Shown: positions 1 through 11,925 of the stretch, in pieces
How the letters are laid out: each line of letters starts with the position of its first letter
How positions within the stretch are numbered: position 1 is the first letter of the stretch
Assembly (NCBI RefSeq): GCF_003171515.1
Contig: NC_089391.1
Coordinates: forward strand, 124,001 to 188,000
DNA length: 64,000 nucleotides
Source of the DNA: Pyrenophora tritici-repentis
Taxonomy: Eukaryota; Ascomycota; Dothideomycetes; Pleosporales; Pleosporaceae
Direction of reading: 5' to 3'
The notes under the pieces: model-generated
The model's database searches: none
What the model saw: the letters and a program-made list of their open reading frames with translations, nothing else
Told to the model about the DNA's origin: nothing
Program-made: the position numbers and the translations under genes

Positions 1-1053
1 GAAGCGGGTGCCTCCTCGGCTCTACCATGCATGTAGCTGCTGTGGTGGTTAGTGTCGCGCAAGGGGTTATCAGGGGCCGAAGGACATGCAAGGGGCCGGT
101 CACATCGTAAGGAGTGCCTAGCGTATTGTGGCTTGAAGTGGTGTGTACTGCTGCTCTTATCACACATTGTGATCGTCACTCTCAACAATCTTACAGTCAT
201 GCACGCCCGGTCGGTGAGAATCAACAAACTGCAAGCTTAGAACACCAATCTTGGTACAGCCTATTGCTGATTCCTTGGCGAAATCCCCTTGCCCGAAGCA
301 CATCGCCTTGGGAATTGTACAGCGTAAGTGCAGAGGTCCTCCGTCCCGCTCATTTGACTCTCAGCGGTTCATGGCCTGTGTCCCAAGATAGGCATTTTCA
401 GTGCCGTGCCGGCGATGGTGGATGCCACGTAGTCACGCAGCGTGATGCGAGGCGTTACGGGACCTCGGACTGCTTGTCCACGAGCCCCGTGCGGAACCTA
501 TGGTGCTGGTGTCGAGACGCGGTGAGAGCCTTCACTAGTATTCACGGTGAATCAGGCTTCCCGCGCTCTGATTGGCCAGGCACTGATTAGTCAGCTGCTC
601 CGTGCGCGCACCATAGATATTCTCCCTCCTCCCGTAGCTCCAATACAACAAGTTCACACACGTTTTCTCCACCTCCATCAATAATCACTCCCTAGTATAA
701 CGGGCTGAGCGCTAGGTCGCATGACTAGGCCAGTGGCCTAGTCGCTTCCTTCCTTCCTTCTATCACTCCTTCCCCTAGCAGACCGTGGGCCGTGCACCAA
801 CCCAAACAAAGCGGGATGGCCGCCCACTTTCCTCTTCTTCTCTTCATCTCGACTGTAAATAGCATCTGGATTAGGTAGCTGGAATACAGTACCTACAGAC
901 CGTTCACACCAGTCGCCGTGTATGGGAGTCGTCATTGCACTGCGGACGTTCCAGTCCTTCCAGAGGTCGTCTTAGAGTTGAGCCTTGTCGTGATCTTGGT
1001 GAATTCCATTACTATCTAAGTATATCTACGACTATGTTCCTTGCGCCACTATA
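1..1053. other. Non-coding stretch, no supported gene
   Basis: Short open frames exist on both strands but none has an ATG start with a recognisable domain or splice pattern. I see no LTR, terminal inverted repeat or RNA gene here. It probably includes the 3' flank of the minus-strand oxidase that ends at 1054. Confidence 0.5.
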
Positions 1054-2772
1054 CTATTGGTGCGTTGCTATCGGTGCGTAGAAGCTGAATTTGCCCGTGG
1101 GGTCATACCTCTGCTTAAGCTCCTGGAGCTTCTTCTGCCTCCAGCTCTCGTGACCATACCAGGCTTTCGGTCCCTCATCACCGTACGCATAGTTTACATA
1201 CGTATGTAATTCCTTTGACCCTGTACCCTCCCGGATGATGTCGCGAAGCTGAGTGCCGAGCTTCTTGACGCCATTGTCCTGCGCCTTGCCAGTGGAGTTG
1301 TATACGATCAGAGGTGCAGCGAGGGTGTGCGCGTCGCGGAAGCCGAACGCACTAGCGTTGTTGTTACGGAAGCGGACACCGCCACTGGCGTAGTCTTCAA
1401 ACATAAAGATAGAGTTATAGTATGGGTTGTCGGTACCAGAAATAGCGGAGGAGTAGAGGTCCCAGGCCTTTCGCTGCGCAGTGACGTTGTAGGATTTTAT
1501 GTAGATAGGGAAGCGAGGATTGTTGAAGCCAAAGTCCTGACGTGGAGGTGATTCGAGGGCTATACCAGTCCACTTTGCGAGATCCTTGTAGGTGCCGGAC
1601 TGAGGCGTGGTAGCGAGGGGACCGATTTTGTGAAAGGGGGTGGTGTACTTGGCATCGACAGCAGTAACACCCTCTTGGACGATGTAGATCACGATGACCG
1701 GCTGGTTCTATGTTAGCGACTGGAATTATATCAAGGCTTGTGAATCATCTCACCCCCTCAGTGCTGTATGTTGCATCGTTCTGCCAGTAAGTCCAGTCAT
1801 GAATGTCCGCGGCCTGCTTTCCACCCTGGAGAATGTACTTGTTGACAGCCTCGTACACCTCCTCGACCTTATCATCGCTGAAGACAATAGTCTCAATTGC
1901 CCAGTCGTAATGCTTGATGTCGTAAACCTTGGTAGTGACGGATGTGACGATGCCGAAGTTGTGGCCAGCGCCTTGCATGCCCCACCACAAGTCTGAGTTG
2001 CTATCGATCGTCTTCAAGTCTCCGTTCGCGAGCACAACCTTCATGGAAAGTAACTGATCGGTGATCAGACCATAGTGACCCTGGAACCACCCGTGACCGC
2101 CACCGAGAGCCGGTCCCAAGAAGCTGACGCATTCACAGCATCCGGTGACTAAGGTTTGTCAGAACACGTCGAAGCTGTTGTGAATGTGTAACTAGATCTT
2201 ACCGGTCTGCTTTCCAATAGCCCAAAGAATATCAGTCAAATTCTTCGTGTTGATGCCACCCCCTACGGTCACCGACTTTCCATCCTTAGCGATTGAGATA
2301 TAGTTTAGCTGAGGCATGTAGATCTCGATACCATAGTCCATCTTGCCCAAGGTTGTAAGGGTTCCATGATGGCCGTTGCAGGTGAGGAAAGGAATGTTAT
2401 GCGTATTCGCAAAGTTGACCTGCAGCAAGCATTGTTAGTACCATTCATCGCTTGCTTTTGGATGAGCGCATCAACAACAGGACTTACGATCTCTTGAACA
2501 TCCCTATCTGTGCCCGGTGCGATGACGATGTTTGGCGTGGGAGCTTCAAGATTGGACCATCGAGTTGTGTAGGTAGCAAACCCCTTTGTGCCTGGAAGGT
2601 AGATCTTCGCATTGACAGAAAGCTTTGTTGCCAATGTCTTCCAGTCGATGCCGGCTGCAGGGGTTTTAGGGGAGAGATTGAAGGGCGAAGCAGAACCTCC
2701 TCCGATGTTTGGCACGACCGACGTCAGGACCCAGCCTGCAACAACGAATAGCGTCAGAATGCTAGGTAACAT
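1054..2772 (-). CDS. FAD-linked oxidase, berberine-bridge-enzyme-like, secreted
   Basis: Four exons on the minus strand: 2772-2488, 2419-2203, 2148-1754 and 1707-1054, separated by introns of 68, 54 and 46 bp with GT-AG borders; they join in frame to 516 residues. I chose the ATG at 2772 because it starts a hydrophobic signal peptide (MLPSILTLFVVAGWVL). The FAD-binding PCMH-type domain follows: TCNGHHGT carries the candidate histidine for covalent flavin attachment, and LGPALGGGHG is the second flavin loop. The C-terminus has the BBE-type ending YDPTGKFSFY. Enzymes of this family oxidise alcohols, sugars or amines with O2 and are common in fungal secretomes and secondary-metabolite clusters; the substrate cannot be told. 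Potential N-glycosylation sites occur in the C-terminal half. No frameshift or nonsense codon seen. It reads divergently from the rhodopsin-like gene at 3768. Confidence 0.88.
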
Positions 2773-3767
2773 GATGCTGGTAGAAAAGCGCAAAGATTGG
2801 TGCGAGAGGGATGGAAGATACCAATGTGCTGGAGTTTGGCTTTAAGCCCTGGAGCTGCCTCCAACAAAAAGGAACGTTCAATAAATAGCTAAGGGCATTA
2901 TCATCGATGATGAAGAATACTGTACGGTTTTGCAGTGGTCCTGATGGCTTGAAGGCGGGGCAGGTTACAAGGATGGACGGAGACAAGGGTGAACCTGCCC
3001 GGGTGGTCCTACGATAATCTTGACCATTCGCCTCGACCCGTGCGGCTGCGTGTTATTGAGTGGATCAGGGAGTCTCCGTTGAGCCCCGGCATCACCGCCA
3101 TTGGCTCGTTGCTTGGACCAGATCCCGCGAGCCGCGCCGTCAACCCCCTAGACTCTGACAGCTGCCGTTCACGCGCAAGTGGGTGGCGTTCATGTCCTGC
3201 CGCTTCTCTCATGGCTTGGATAACTTCGAAACCTGCGCGGTTTGCAGAGTTACTCAAGGAAATGGGTGTGGTCCTATCTCTCGTAGACTACGCTGTCGGT
3301 ACCCGAATGCGTAATGTGACCATGACTGCGCACCTTTGGGGGTTACACTTGGTTCCCGGTACATAGCAGACCGAAGAAAGAGGGGAACACGCCCAATCAA
3401 TCCTTCAGCTCGCGCAGACATCGGCCGTGGACCTACCAGAGAACAGCATGGCTGCACGCGATATTACCATGCTCGCTAATGCAACTCTGCGGCAAGAACT
3501 GTGCCTTTGACTTATCACTTCCCCTTGCATAAGGTCGGCCCGCAAGCTGAAGCTTGGCGGTCGATGTGACTCCGGGTCACAGTGATCCAGCTAGCCGAGG
3601 AACATACTCATTCAACTCATGTTCATGGCCTTGTCACGTGCAATTTGAAATACATAATATATGTTAACTACATGTTCTTATTCTGCTTCTGCACTCATTT
3701 CAATCGAACAACCGACGGCAGTGCTGTTGCTGAGTTATATTCGAGCACCCTAAATAGAGAAGCCGCC
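2773..3767. other. Divergent intergenic region between oxidase and 7TM gene
   Basis: About 1 kb between two divergently read genes. The part around 3000-3480 is GC-rich with open frames on both strands, but none shows a domain or consistent splice sites. Promoters of both genes should lie here; no specific operator was recognised. Confidence 0.45.
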
Positions 3768-4937
3768 ATGGGTACTGTGGAATTCTGGACGCTCTATACT
3801 CTTAGTGTCTTGATCACATTTTTGCGAATATATGCCAGTACCACAGTTGGTGTTCACAATATACGATGGGACGACCGTGTCATGTGTATTGCAATTGTGA
3901 GCAGCGGGAATCTCTGTTGCCTATATCACCTTTTTACTGACGATTCTTGAACCAGCTCTTCTATACAGCACAATGTGTCCTCGGGTATATACTGGGGGCA
4001 GTTGCCCAGGGCCTCGCCAATGATGGTATGACGCCGGATGAGCGCAGTGTACTCTCGCACGATGATCACGAGTACATTATGCGGTATGTGCAAAGCCAGT
4101 CCTTCGTATAAGCAATACGACAACGTTCATCTCTAGTGTGTGAACCACTATCTCACAAATGTAGCTAATATGACTCCAGGGTTATGGGATCTAAAATCCA
4201 GGTGGCGGGATGGACAGTAGCTGTATGTCTACTTTGGTCACTCAAGCTATGTGTAGCACTTTTCTACCTTCGTCTTACCGTATGTGTATCTATCACATTA
4301 GATCTATGAGCTTTGACTGACATGAGCCACACAGAGCTGCCTCCAGAAACTCAGGGCCCATGTTCATATCGCTTTTGGTCTTATCACCATTACCTTCATC
4401 ACTAGCCTCTTAACGATATACCTTTCCTGCCAACCCTTCTCCCACTACTGGCAGATCGTTCCTAACCCTGGTAACGTATGTCAAGCAGCGATATCAAAGC
4501 CCATAATCTGGGTGACATTCGTTTCGAACTTATCTACCGACGTACATCTGCTCTTGATACCTTTTCTTATGCTACGAAAATCGCGCTTGAAGAAGTACGA
4601 GAAGGTTGCCATCATGTTGGTACTTGGCGCTGGCGTGCTGGTCATTGCGTGCGCTACGCTCAAGAGTATCTATCTCATCGTAGTAGGACACCATCTCCCA
4701 ACTGCCGAGTCTCGAATCTTTATACTGATTAATCTTTAGGACCCTGCTCATAGCGGTGAGAACACAGCTTCTTGGGGTACTCGGGAAACATTCGTCGCCA
4801 TCTTTACCACCAACCTGCCCATGATCTATGCCTTACTCAAGAAGTGGCTCGCACCTTTCCTCCCAAGTACAATCCGCTCAAGCAACACTGAACCACCCAA
4901 GTCCCCCAGCAGTGGCTTTACAACTATCAGAAGTTAA
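3768..4937 (+). CDS. Seven-transmembrane rhodopsin-domain (PTH11-like) integral membrane protein
   Basis: Five exons: 3768-3896, 3956-4083, 4180-4279, 4335-~4679 and 4740-4937, all with GT-AG introns and matching phases, giving about 299 residues. The start ATG sits in a near-ideal context (GCCGCCATGG). Features of the fungal rhodopsin-domain family are visible: first helix with FWTLYTLSVLITFLRIY, the WDDR motif after it, YLSCQPFSHYW before the fifth helix, and STDVHLLLIPFLMLR followed by LKKYEKVAIM. Members sit in the plasma membrane; some (Pth11) act as G-protein-coupled-type sensors, many have no known role. The protein is short and lacks a long cytoplasmic tail. The last donor could be at 4680 or 4683; both keep frame. 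A LINE fragment lies immediately downstream. Confidence 0.82.
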
Positions 4938-4982
4938 AGCAATGGTGATAGTGTCACGGTTTGGTGATGGGACGATGCCTAT

Positions 4983-5722
4983 CTGAGACTAGCGCTGTTT
5001 ATGGTCACTCACCTACATAAACTTTCCATAGCTTCTACAATGCAACCTCGCCCTGTTCTCGCGCATCTGCTGGCTATCCGGTCACGACATGGGGACTTTG
5101 CATGGTACCACAACAAATTCAGACACGACACAGCAGAATTGAATTGTTCTTGCGGGCGACTCAAAACACCTGAGCACATGCTCTTCTGCAGAAAGACAAG
5201 ACGCTCTTTTAGCAGATGGCCGCTCCGACCCTCCAGCCCCCCAAGCAATATGAAAGAGGCCGTCAGGTACCTCAAGGCTCTACTCACTGAGCCTGAACAC
5301 TTCGAGTCACTCTTGGAGCTCACCAAGTACTTCACAACAATCTGCCGGCGATAATTTCAGTTTTGGCATTACAAAACACAGTACTAGGCGGCCTTTAGCC
5401 GCTTATGTCTATGTCATCAGTCCCTCGCTCATTTACCACCTCTACACCTCCTCCCCCAGCTTCAACGCTAACGCCCTAGGCCTACTAGCCCCAGAACAAG
5501 AGCTCTGCTTCATTGCTCAACACATCCACAGCCCCACAGCCCGGAACCTAGATAGAGTCTTTTCAACTGGCGGAAATTACCCTACCAGACTGCACACACT
5601 GCCAACACCCAAAGAATAGGAGCACCTGAGTACCATACAGGGCGCTACCCGTCTTTCATGCCCCCTGGGAGGCTTTCATAGGACGTTAAACAATACATAC
5701 ATACATACATACACAATACAAC
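4983..5722 (+). mobile_element. 3' end of a Tad-like LINE (non-LTR retrotransposon)
   Basis: The open frame to 5354 matches the extreme C-terminus of Tad/CgT1-type LINE polyproteins after the RNase H domain: RSRHGDFAWYH, then the metal-binding-looking tail CSCG...PEHMLFC. The frame ends at TAA 5352-5354, followed by a 3' UTR of about 340 bp and a short ATAC tandem tail near 5693-5712, a typical LINE 3' terminus. Everything upstream (ORF1, endonuclease, reverse transcriptase, RNase H) is missing, so this is a 5'-truncated dead copy lying next to the 7TM gene. Confidence 0.75.
5693..5712 (+). repeat. (ATAC)5 simple repeat at LINE tail
   Basis: Five perfect ATAC units followed by ACACAATACA. 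The position just after the LINE 3' UTR suggests it is the variable tail created by target-primed reverse transcription. Confidence 0.7.
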
Positions 5723-5830
5723 CTCAGTTCAATCCTTCACTACATAGTCAGCAATCGCGCCACTGCAGCAAGGTTCTTGTCACGGCAGCCTTGCGCCGAG
5801 TCGATGGACCCTTCGAAGCGCTTACGGTCG

Positions 5831-6067
5831 TCATTGAGTCATGTCGCTATCAGCCTCGCTTGCAGTGCGGGACGATCGTAGCAGTGCTTTCACTGGATGC
5901 ACGCGGCTAATTAGAGTTTTGATAAGCGCGCTCGTTAGATACTCTTCAAACGGCCGCAAGTACGCCGAGTACACAGCCACCACTTGTCCATCCACCACAA
6001 ACACATTGCGGCCCTGCGCAAAAGGGGGATGAGCGACAAGCAGGGTCTCGTACCAACGGTGAACTCG
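5831..6067 (-). CDS. Possible orphan terminal exon, unknown protein
   Basis: On the minus strand a CTAG acceptor (intron end 6068-6070) is followed by 78 codons to a TGA at 5831-5833. The frame reads RVHRWYETLLVAHPPFAQ then GRNVFVVDG and LRPFEEYLTSAL, which has the look of constrained protein rather than noise. I do not recognise the family. No convincing upstream exon was found; a GTGAGT donor near 6180 is possible. It may be the relic of a gene truncated by the LINE insertion nearby. Confidence 0.35.
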   Translation of the reverse strand, partial: RVHRWYETLLVAHPPFAQGRNVFVVDGQVVAVYSAYLRPFEEYLTSALIKTLISRVHPVKALLRSSRTASEADSDMTQ

Positions 6068-7029
6068 CTAGCAATATGTCAAGTCAAGACCAAACGAAAG
6101 ACTAATGCGCCTCATTATGCAATAATCCTTCTATGCCGTGCCTAGTCCTTAGTTATCGGTAGAATGTGCCACTCACCACATAATGAAGGGTCATCTGCTT
6201 ATGCACGGCAGACTCCGATCGACTTTGTGCTGCCCAGAGGGCCAGATGATCTGGTTCAATCATAGACTGAGACATATGTATCTGAGCAATTACATCCTGT
6301 TCACCATACTTTTAATTTCATCCTCCTACAAATTTTCCGCTACATTGTCTTCATCCGCATACATCTTCCTTCCTGACCCACATATACACACCAATGAACA
6401 CTTCCGATCATAAGGCAGCCACAGCCATCATTCACTATCTAAAGAACAAATCTTCAAGAAACCAATCGCAACTCGAAGACACTATATTCCTAGGTACTGC
6501 ATATCCCATGGACTGGTTATCCAAAGTTGGTTCATTAAAATAAGGTCGCTAATATCCAATCATTTGGTATGGAGTCAATGAGTCCTAGACACATAATGAA
6601 AGCGCTTAATGAGTTTGACAGATAGGTGCTCGCGCAAGATGCTACTAAGGGTATAGGCGAGGGTTGGAACACAGAAGAGGCAGGCGCTTCGTTGCGGCGC
6701 GGGTGCGTCTGTGCGCGCCGCGCGGGACAATCAGAAGGAGGCTGAAATCAAGTGTACTATCTTTATGTTTCCAGAATGGCAATCTTACCCTCGTACAAAG
6801 AAGCCCTATTGTCTGTTTAGCTATGCTGGCTTCAAAGACACGTTTCGACTGTATGCTCGAGAACGGGACACACGCAATAGGCAGCCAGCAAGACAGGCGA
6901 CGGCATACTACCATACGCGCTTTCGATCGAGATTGCTCTCCTATAGTTCAGGTTTCGCGACGCACTATCAGATGATAGGCAAACTGCTGGTAGTATTATG
7001 TACCTTTCTAAGCAAAGACACAATTTCCA
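6068..7029. other. Intergenic, nothing supported
   Basis: Open frames on both strands overlap each other and show no domain, splice pattern or repeat structure that I can defend. Confidence 0.4.
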
Positions 7030-9387
7030 TTAACGCAGGATCTCCATCGCAACCTCGAGGTCCTGAATCACATTCTTCAGCCTCTCCCTGCGCTCTTTCG
7101 TCAAGCGAGATTCTCCCGCCACAAGAGACAGCTTCTTCGCGTCCAGGCTGAGGACCCATTGCTCCGAGAACAGCCGAAGGGGGCTCTCGGGACCGGAAAG
7201 CAGCTTGTAGTCGACTGCTTGACTAAAGACATTGTCGACGAATCGCTTGTAGGCTACCTTGTAGTAAGCCTCGAGGGTGTCGTGGATGGTCTCCGTAGCG
7301 TGTGCTGCGTTGCTCTTATTCGTGACGGCATCCGCAACATCACTTAGATTGATGACAAGCATGTTACGCTCGCCCCAGCCTGTATTATGCGTCTCTTGTC
7401 GGGCCTTAGGCCGCAGCGTCTCTTTGATCCGCGCGCCGTGACTCCTCTGCTGGTTGTGGTTAAAGTAGTGGTTCAGCGTGTACGGCTTCAGCTGCCGCTC
7501 GACGTTGACCAGGAAGGTTGTCTGGTTCATGCCATCCTTGTACTTGGCGCAGAGTTCGACTATGATGGCGGATGATACAAGCTGAAGCACTTGTGTATCT
7601 GCACAGACGACCTCCAGTGCCGCCAGGATGAAGCGATGGACGAAGAGGATGATCTTGCTAAGGTATTGCTTCGCGATCATTTCCCATTTCGCTGATTGTT
7701 CCCGGAAAACACTTGGAAGAACGCCGTGGCCGAGAGAGCCCAGATCAAGGCCACGGGAGCTCTGGTGGATAGTTTTAATCCACTTCATGATACCCTTCTT
7801 GGGAAGGTCGATGTTCCAATCCGAGACGATGATCCTTTCCAGGTCAGGGAATGCCTTGGAATCAGGAACGTCAAATGCATCAAGCTGCAGAATGCTATCG
7901 TCATCCCCCTCCTCCTCCTCCTCCTCCTTCTCCTCCTCCTCTTCCTCTTCCTCTTCCTCTTCCTCTTCCACCTCTTCTTCCTCGTGGAAATCAGGGCTTG
8001 CGGGGGTGACCACTCCCACAGGAACCATGGCCGCAAACTGCGTCTCGGACTCAAAGAGATACGTGCGAGCGATATTTACGAAATCCGTATTGAACTGCTC
8101 CGTAGTGTTGACGATGGCTGTGATGAGCCGCAACTCGTTCCTGTTAAATGCCGAATGTGCTGAATAATCAGCATTCAGCGCGGCACGAACGAGGGTCTGG
8201 AAGTCGCTCGCAATGCCGACGAGGTATTGCTGTTGCTCACGCTCTGTCTTGCGAGGCGCGCCGAGGTCCTTGAGCTTCTTCTCGGCAGTTTCCAGCTTTT
8301 TGCGCGTCTCGCCACGGAGCTCAGGGAACGCACGATCAGTGATCTCGCCGAGTAGGTCTTCCAGTCGTTCCCGTAGGGAAGATATACCAAGACGATCCTC
8401 CGGAAGGTTGTCCCAAGGATGTTCTAGAAAGACGGTCTCACGCTCGCGCAGAGCGGCCAAGGCCTCGACTTCTTCGCCGTGGTCGTCTCCCCCACGGTTC
8501 GCGACCACATGGTAACCGAGCTTAAGGGGTTTCCGATTGCCTTCCACCAAGTTCACCACGGCGAGTCTGGCGGTCCGCTCCGTCAACAGATCGGCCTTGG
8601 TCAAGATCCCGAGGGTCCGGTCGCCAGCCGGGTCAGCCTCCTCCGCAAGAGTCAGGATCTCTTGGGTGGCGACGTCGACGTTGCTGGGCAGAACAGCGAG
8701 GATGATGGTCCGGCTGTCCTTAATGTACCTCTTAACCATGTCCTCAACAAGTTTCTTGTCCTTTTTAGTAGTGACACCCTCGTCAATGTTGTGGAAGATG
8801 CCGGGTACGTCGATGATGGTAAGGTAATCCTCGTTTGGACCGCATTTCTCGATTTTCAGCACGTCCTCTGAAAAGGTGTTTTCGCCAGCTGTATTGGCGA
8901 TGGTTTTAATGCTCATAAGAGCGTCAACCTGATGTGGTAGTTAGATTGACAGCGTTACCTGTGTCAAGATATCAGGAAACTCTGTGCGGAGCTGTGCAGT
9001 TGTTTGCACCTGCTTGCGATACAATTCGAGCTCCCTTTTGTGATCTTGCGAGGCATGTGGTCCAGGAAAAATGCTGATATCGATTCGTTGGTGTGCCTCG
9101 CGGCGATGGGTGATCTAGGTGGCATACCGGGTGCAAAGTTCCTGGCCGCGGGGGAATGGAATTCCGGTTAGGCTCTCTAGTAACGACGACTTCCCCGAGC
9201 TTTGATCCCCTACGGCCACAAGCTGTGGCAGAGGTAGATATGTACCGATGTTTCTTTCGCGGAGTTGATCGATCTTCTGGAGCCGATCCGGGCTCGTCAG
9301 GAGGGGGGAGTGCTGGTCACCGGACCCTTGAGACATTGTGACGGGTTGAACGATAAGGTGTGACCCAGCTGGCATGGGAGAAGGCAT
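7030..9387 (-). pseudogene. Dynamin-family large GTPase with in-frame stop
   Basis: Reading from ATG 9387 on the minus strand: P-loop GDQSSGKS (residues 60-67), switch-I region LCTRYAT, then an in-frame TAG at 9117-9115 where relatives have Gln (TRYATQIT-type motif), then a second portion that continues in the same frame. After a 30-nt gap that contains a TAA (8958-8929) come DVPG (G3), LTKAD (G4), a long stalk and a C-terminal GED-like helix region, ending at TGA 7030. Total about 785 codons, normal for fungal dynamin/Mx-like proteins. A run of about 30 acidic residues interrupts the middle of the protein. The family self-assembles and remodels membranes. The TAG fits a CAG-to-TAG transition in a CpA context. 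Unless the stop is read through or the gene starts later (ATG 8916, which loses the P-loop), it is dead. Confidence 0.8.
7906..7985 (-). repeat. GAG/GAA codon run encoding poly-Glu in the dynamin
   Basis: Plus-strand CTC/TTC triplets encode almost uninterrupted glutamate on the minus strand, followed downstream by GDDDS. Low-complexity acidic insert, prone to slippage. Confidence 0.85.
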
Positions 9388-10367
9388 GTATTCAACTATA
9401 TACCTGCTCTCTTCCGGAAGTGCGGGGGAGCTGCTATATTCTACATATGAGATGCCAGCGAATCCTCTACAGACCCCACACTAATCTCCACAACCAAGGA
9501 AACAAGCTGCAGGCAGCCGTCAACCGGTCAATCCTCTGACCGGAACAAAACGTCACATAAGGAAGGAGGGATCTTGGGATGGACGACGCAGGAGTTATGG
9601 AAAAGGCTGTTTGCAGGACAAACTACACCTCCGACCATATGCGCCGCGCCACAACTCCGCCCGCAGCAGACTGGCGTCTACCGGTAGGCTTCGGGAATAG
9701 GATTTACGAGTTCCGTTACTGGAAGGCAACTATTAGCGACACCGGATTCCCCACGAGCGTAGCCGCGATATATGTTAGCATCTCAAGGAAAGGAGTCTAC
9801 TTAACCTCTTTTAATTCTGGCAAGGCTGTATATCCGAGCCGAGCGCCTATGCAGTAGAACTACTTAGCGCCCACCACGTCATCTGCATAAACGGGCAAAC
9901 GCTGTTCTCAGCGCTACGCTTGCCTACCGGTAGCAGACGTGATTGGCTTGTGCTAAATATAGCAACACCAGCGCTCTCAGAAAGGCTGGTACACTGTAGA
10001 TCAACACACCGCAATGTAGACGACGGAAAGGGTAAATGAAACGTGCATACGTCTCGGACACCTCAAGCGGATATCCAATGAGTGTTCCCTGGACCACCCA
10101 GCGAACCCCACTTGCAGCAGATACTTTAACTAAGTTTGAACGCCTGTCCCTTTCTTTTTTGTTTGAGTTTGATTCTCCCTGGCAAATACTGGAGCTCCGA
10201 GTGGTCACGTACTCTGTCAACGGCTGAATCGTCACGTGTAGGAACAACATACCTCTAGAACCTATGTTGGGTAGTGGGTATATGGACAAAGAAGGTGTAT
10301 TTCTATCCACAGATTGAGTGTAGAGTGAGGAGGTGTAAGGCCGTCCCATCTCCACGCACTTCGGAAT
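9388..10367. other. Intergenic, nothing supported
   Basis: Upstream region of the dynamin gene. The open frames at 9579-9857 (plus) and 9924-10355 (minus) have no recognisable motif. Confidence 0.4.
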
Positions 10368-11075
10368 TCACCAAAAAAGCGATTGATTCAGAATTGAACC
10401 TCTTTTCTTGGCAGTCATGTAACTTGATATACTTAGCTCCGCCTCGATCCTGCCCGGGATAGAGGTAGTACGGACACGTGAAGCGCCAAATACCTCTTCC
10501 TCGCTGGCGTCCTTAACGTTAACCTCCTGAACCTCGTAAATGTCCTCAACCCGAGCACCCTTTTTGACCTCGGCAGCATTATCAGCACGCGCGACCGCGG
10601 CGTTGCTGGCACCTATGCTCATTACTCGCCGGTTGACTTCCTCGCGGGATATACCTTGGTCGTCACCCACGCGTGCGGACGCACTCGCCGCGCCTGTGTT
10701 GAGGAGTTCCCCGTCGACGTTGGACTCCTTGGGGCTGCCTGTAGCCTGGACAGAGTCGGTGCCATCCGCGTCTGACGAGAATGAGCTTATACTAATAGGG
10801 CCGTCGAAGTTTGACCCATCAACGCCATCTTCAGGCTCTTTATCCAACACGTCAATCTAGGAAGTGTCACTGTTGTGGATGTTGACCTCGTGTGAACCGT
10901 CAGGATCATCTTCGTCTGCTGCCTTTTCGTCCTCTACCACATTCTCGCTATCGTCGTCGTTCTTATTGCCGGAACTATTGACGTCGGCGTGGCTGTGCTC
11001 GCGCTGTGGAGCTCCAGGCGCGGTGTCTGACTGGACCCTTTGCCCCTTGGATGTACGCTGCGCGTAGAAATACAT
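10368..11075 (-). pseudogene. Decayed acidic/Ser-rich reading frame, unknown
   Basis: Minus-strand frame from ATG 11075 runs to TAG 10859-10857 (DTS, stop, IDVLDKEPEDG) and continues in the same frame to 10368. The product is rich in Asp, Glu, Ser and Asn and looks disordered (NDDDSENVVEDEKAADEDD; ISISSFSSDADGTDS). No domain recognised. The stop fits a CAG-to-TAG change. It may be the C-terminal part of the same gene as the two fragments upstream on this strand. Confidence 0.4.
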
Positions 11076-11095
11076 GCTACCCTACGCTTGACGCC

Positions 11096-11460
11096 TTAGG
11101 AATGGCCACCTAACTCGCCACGCGCTTCCCTTAGGTCTGGATAATCGACGCTGGTGATCAGCACTAACTGTGTGCCTTGTGTGTGTAGTCTGCTCAGTGC
11201 GGACTGCAGGCCTCCGTTCGTTGCGATAGGTACCTCTCCTCCCGGGCGCTCACGCTCGCTGGGGCATGTAGACGCGACGACCGTCGAAGTCAAAGTCAGG
11301 GATGGACTTCATTTCGTCAAGGGAGTTATTCCAGCGGACAGCGCCGGGTGACGGGTCGTCGTCGTCGTGAAACGCACAGGCGTCAACCTCTCACAGCACC
11401 TTCATCGTGCCATAGTCGTCGAAGTTGTAAAGCGGAACAAGACATCTCCAGATGCAGGCC
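11096..11460 (-). pseudogene. Decayed reading frames, unknown protein
   Basis: Minus-strand coding-like stretches: one frame reads LYNFDDYGTMKVL, TGA (11393-11391), EVDACAFHDDDDDPSPG, RWNNSLDEMKSIPDFDFDG; an adjacent frame reads GGLQSALSRLHTQGTQLVLI then TSVDYPDLREA. The TGA fits a lost Trp codon (TGG to TGA). I recognise no family. Proximity and strand suggest one degraded gene with the neighbouring fragments. Confidence 0.35.
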
Positions 11461-11925
11461 GAGTGGGGGCTGCTTGAGGGGCTGCCTGGAGGGAACACGC
11501 TTAATCTGTGCCGACATCGTCATGGCGGCTCAAGTGTATGTGTACGTCGTCGAGCGACCAAGTCGCGAGGCGGTTGTGTCGAGAGAGGGCGTGGGTTGAC
11601 AGCACTTACGGGTTGGAGGTAATTATGAGCATTTGCAGCTTGGCATGAGTTGCGCGTAAGCCGTCGGCCCTTTGGTAAATGATGAACGGTGGACGATTAC
11701 TGCGAGGTCTGTTTTATCCTAGTTGTGCGTGCTCGACAACGCAAGTAGTATTCGGCCTCTATGGTCACCACTGGCGGGCCTTGCCTTTCTCCAGGAGAAG
11801 GCGTCGGCCATAGTTGTGACAGGATTGTCTACGGCTCTCAGGGAGCCTTCCATCACGCTTGATGCCACTCCTCTCATTCTGCTGGGCGGCTACAGCGCTG
11901 TTGCTTGATCTCTGTAGCGTTGGAA

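Noticed and set aside
7628..8167. Long plus-strand frames opposite the dynamin, including a poly-Ser run
   Set aside because: They are shadows of the minus-strand GTPase and its glutamate repeat.
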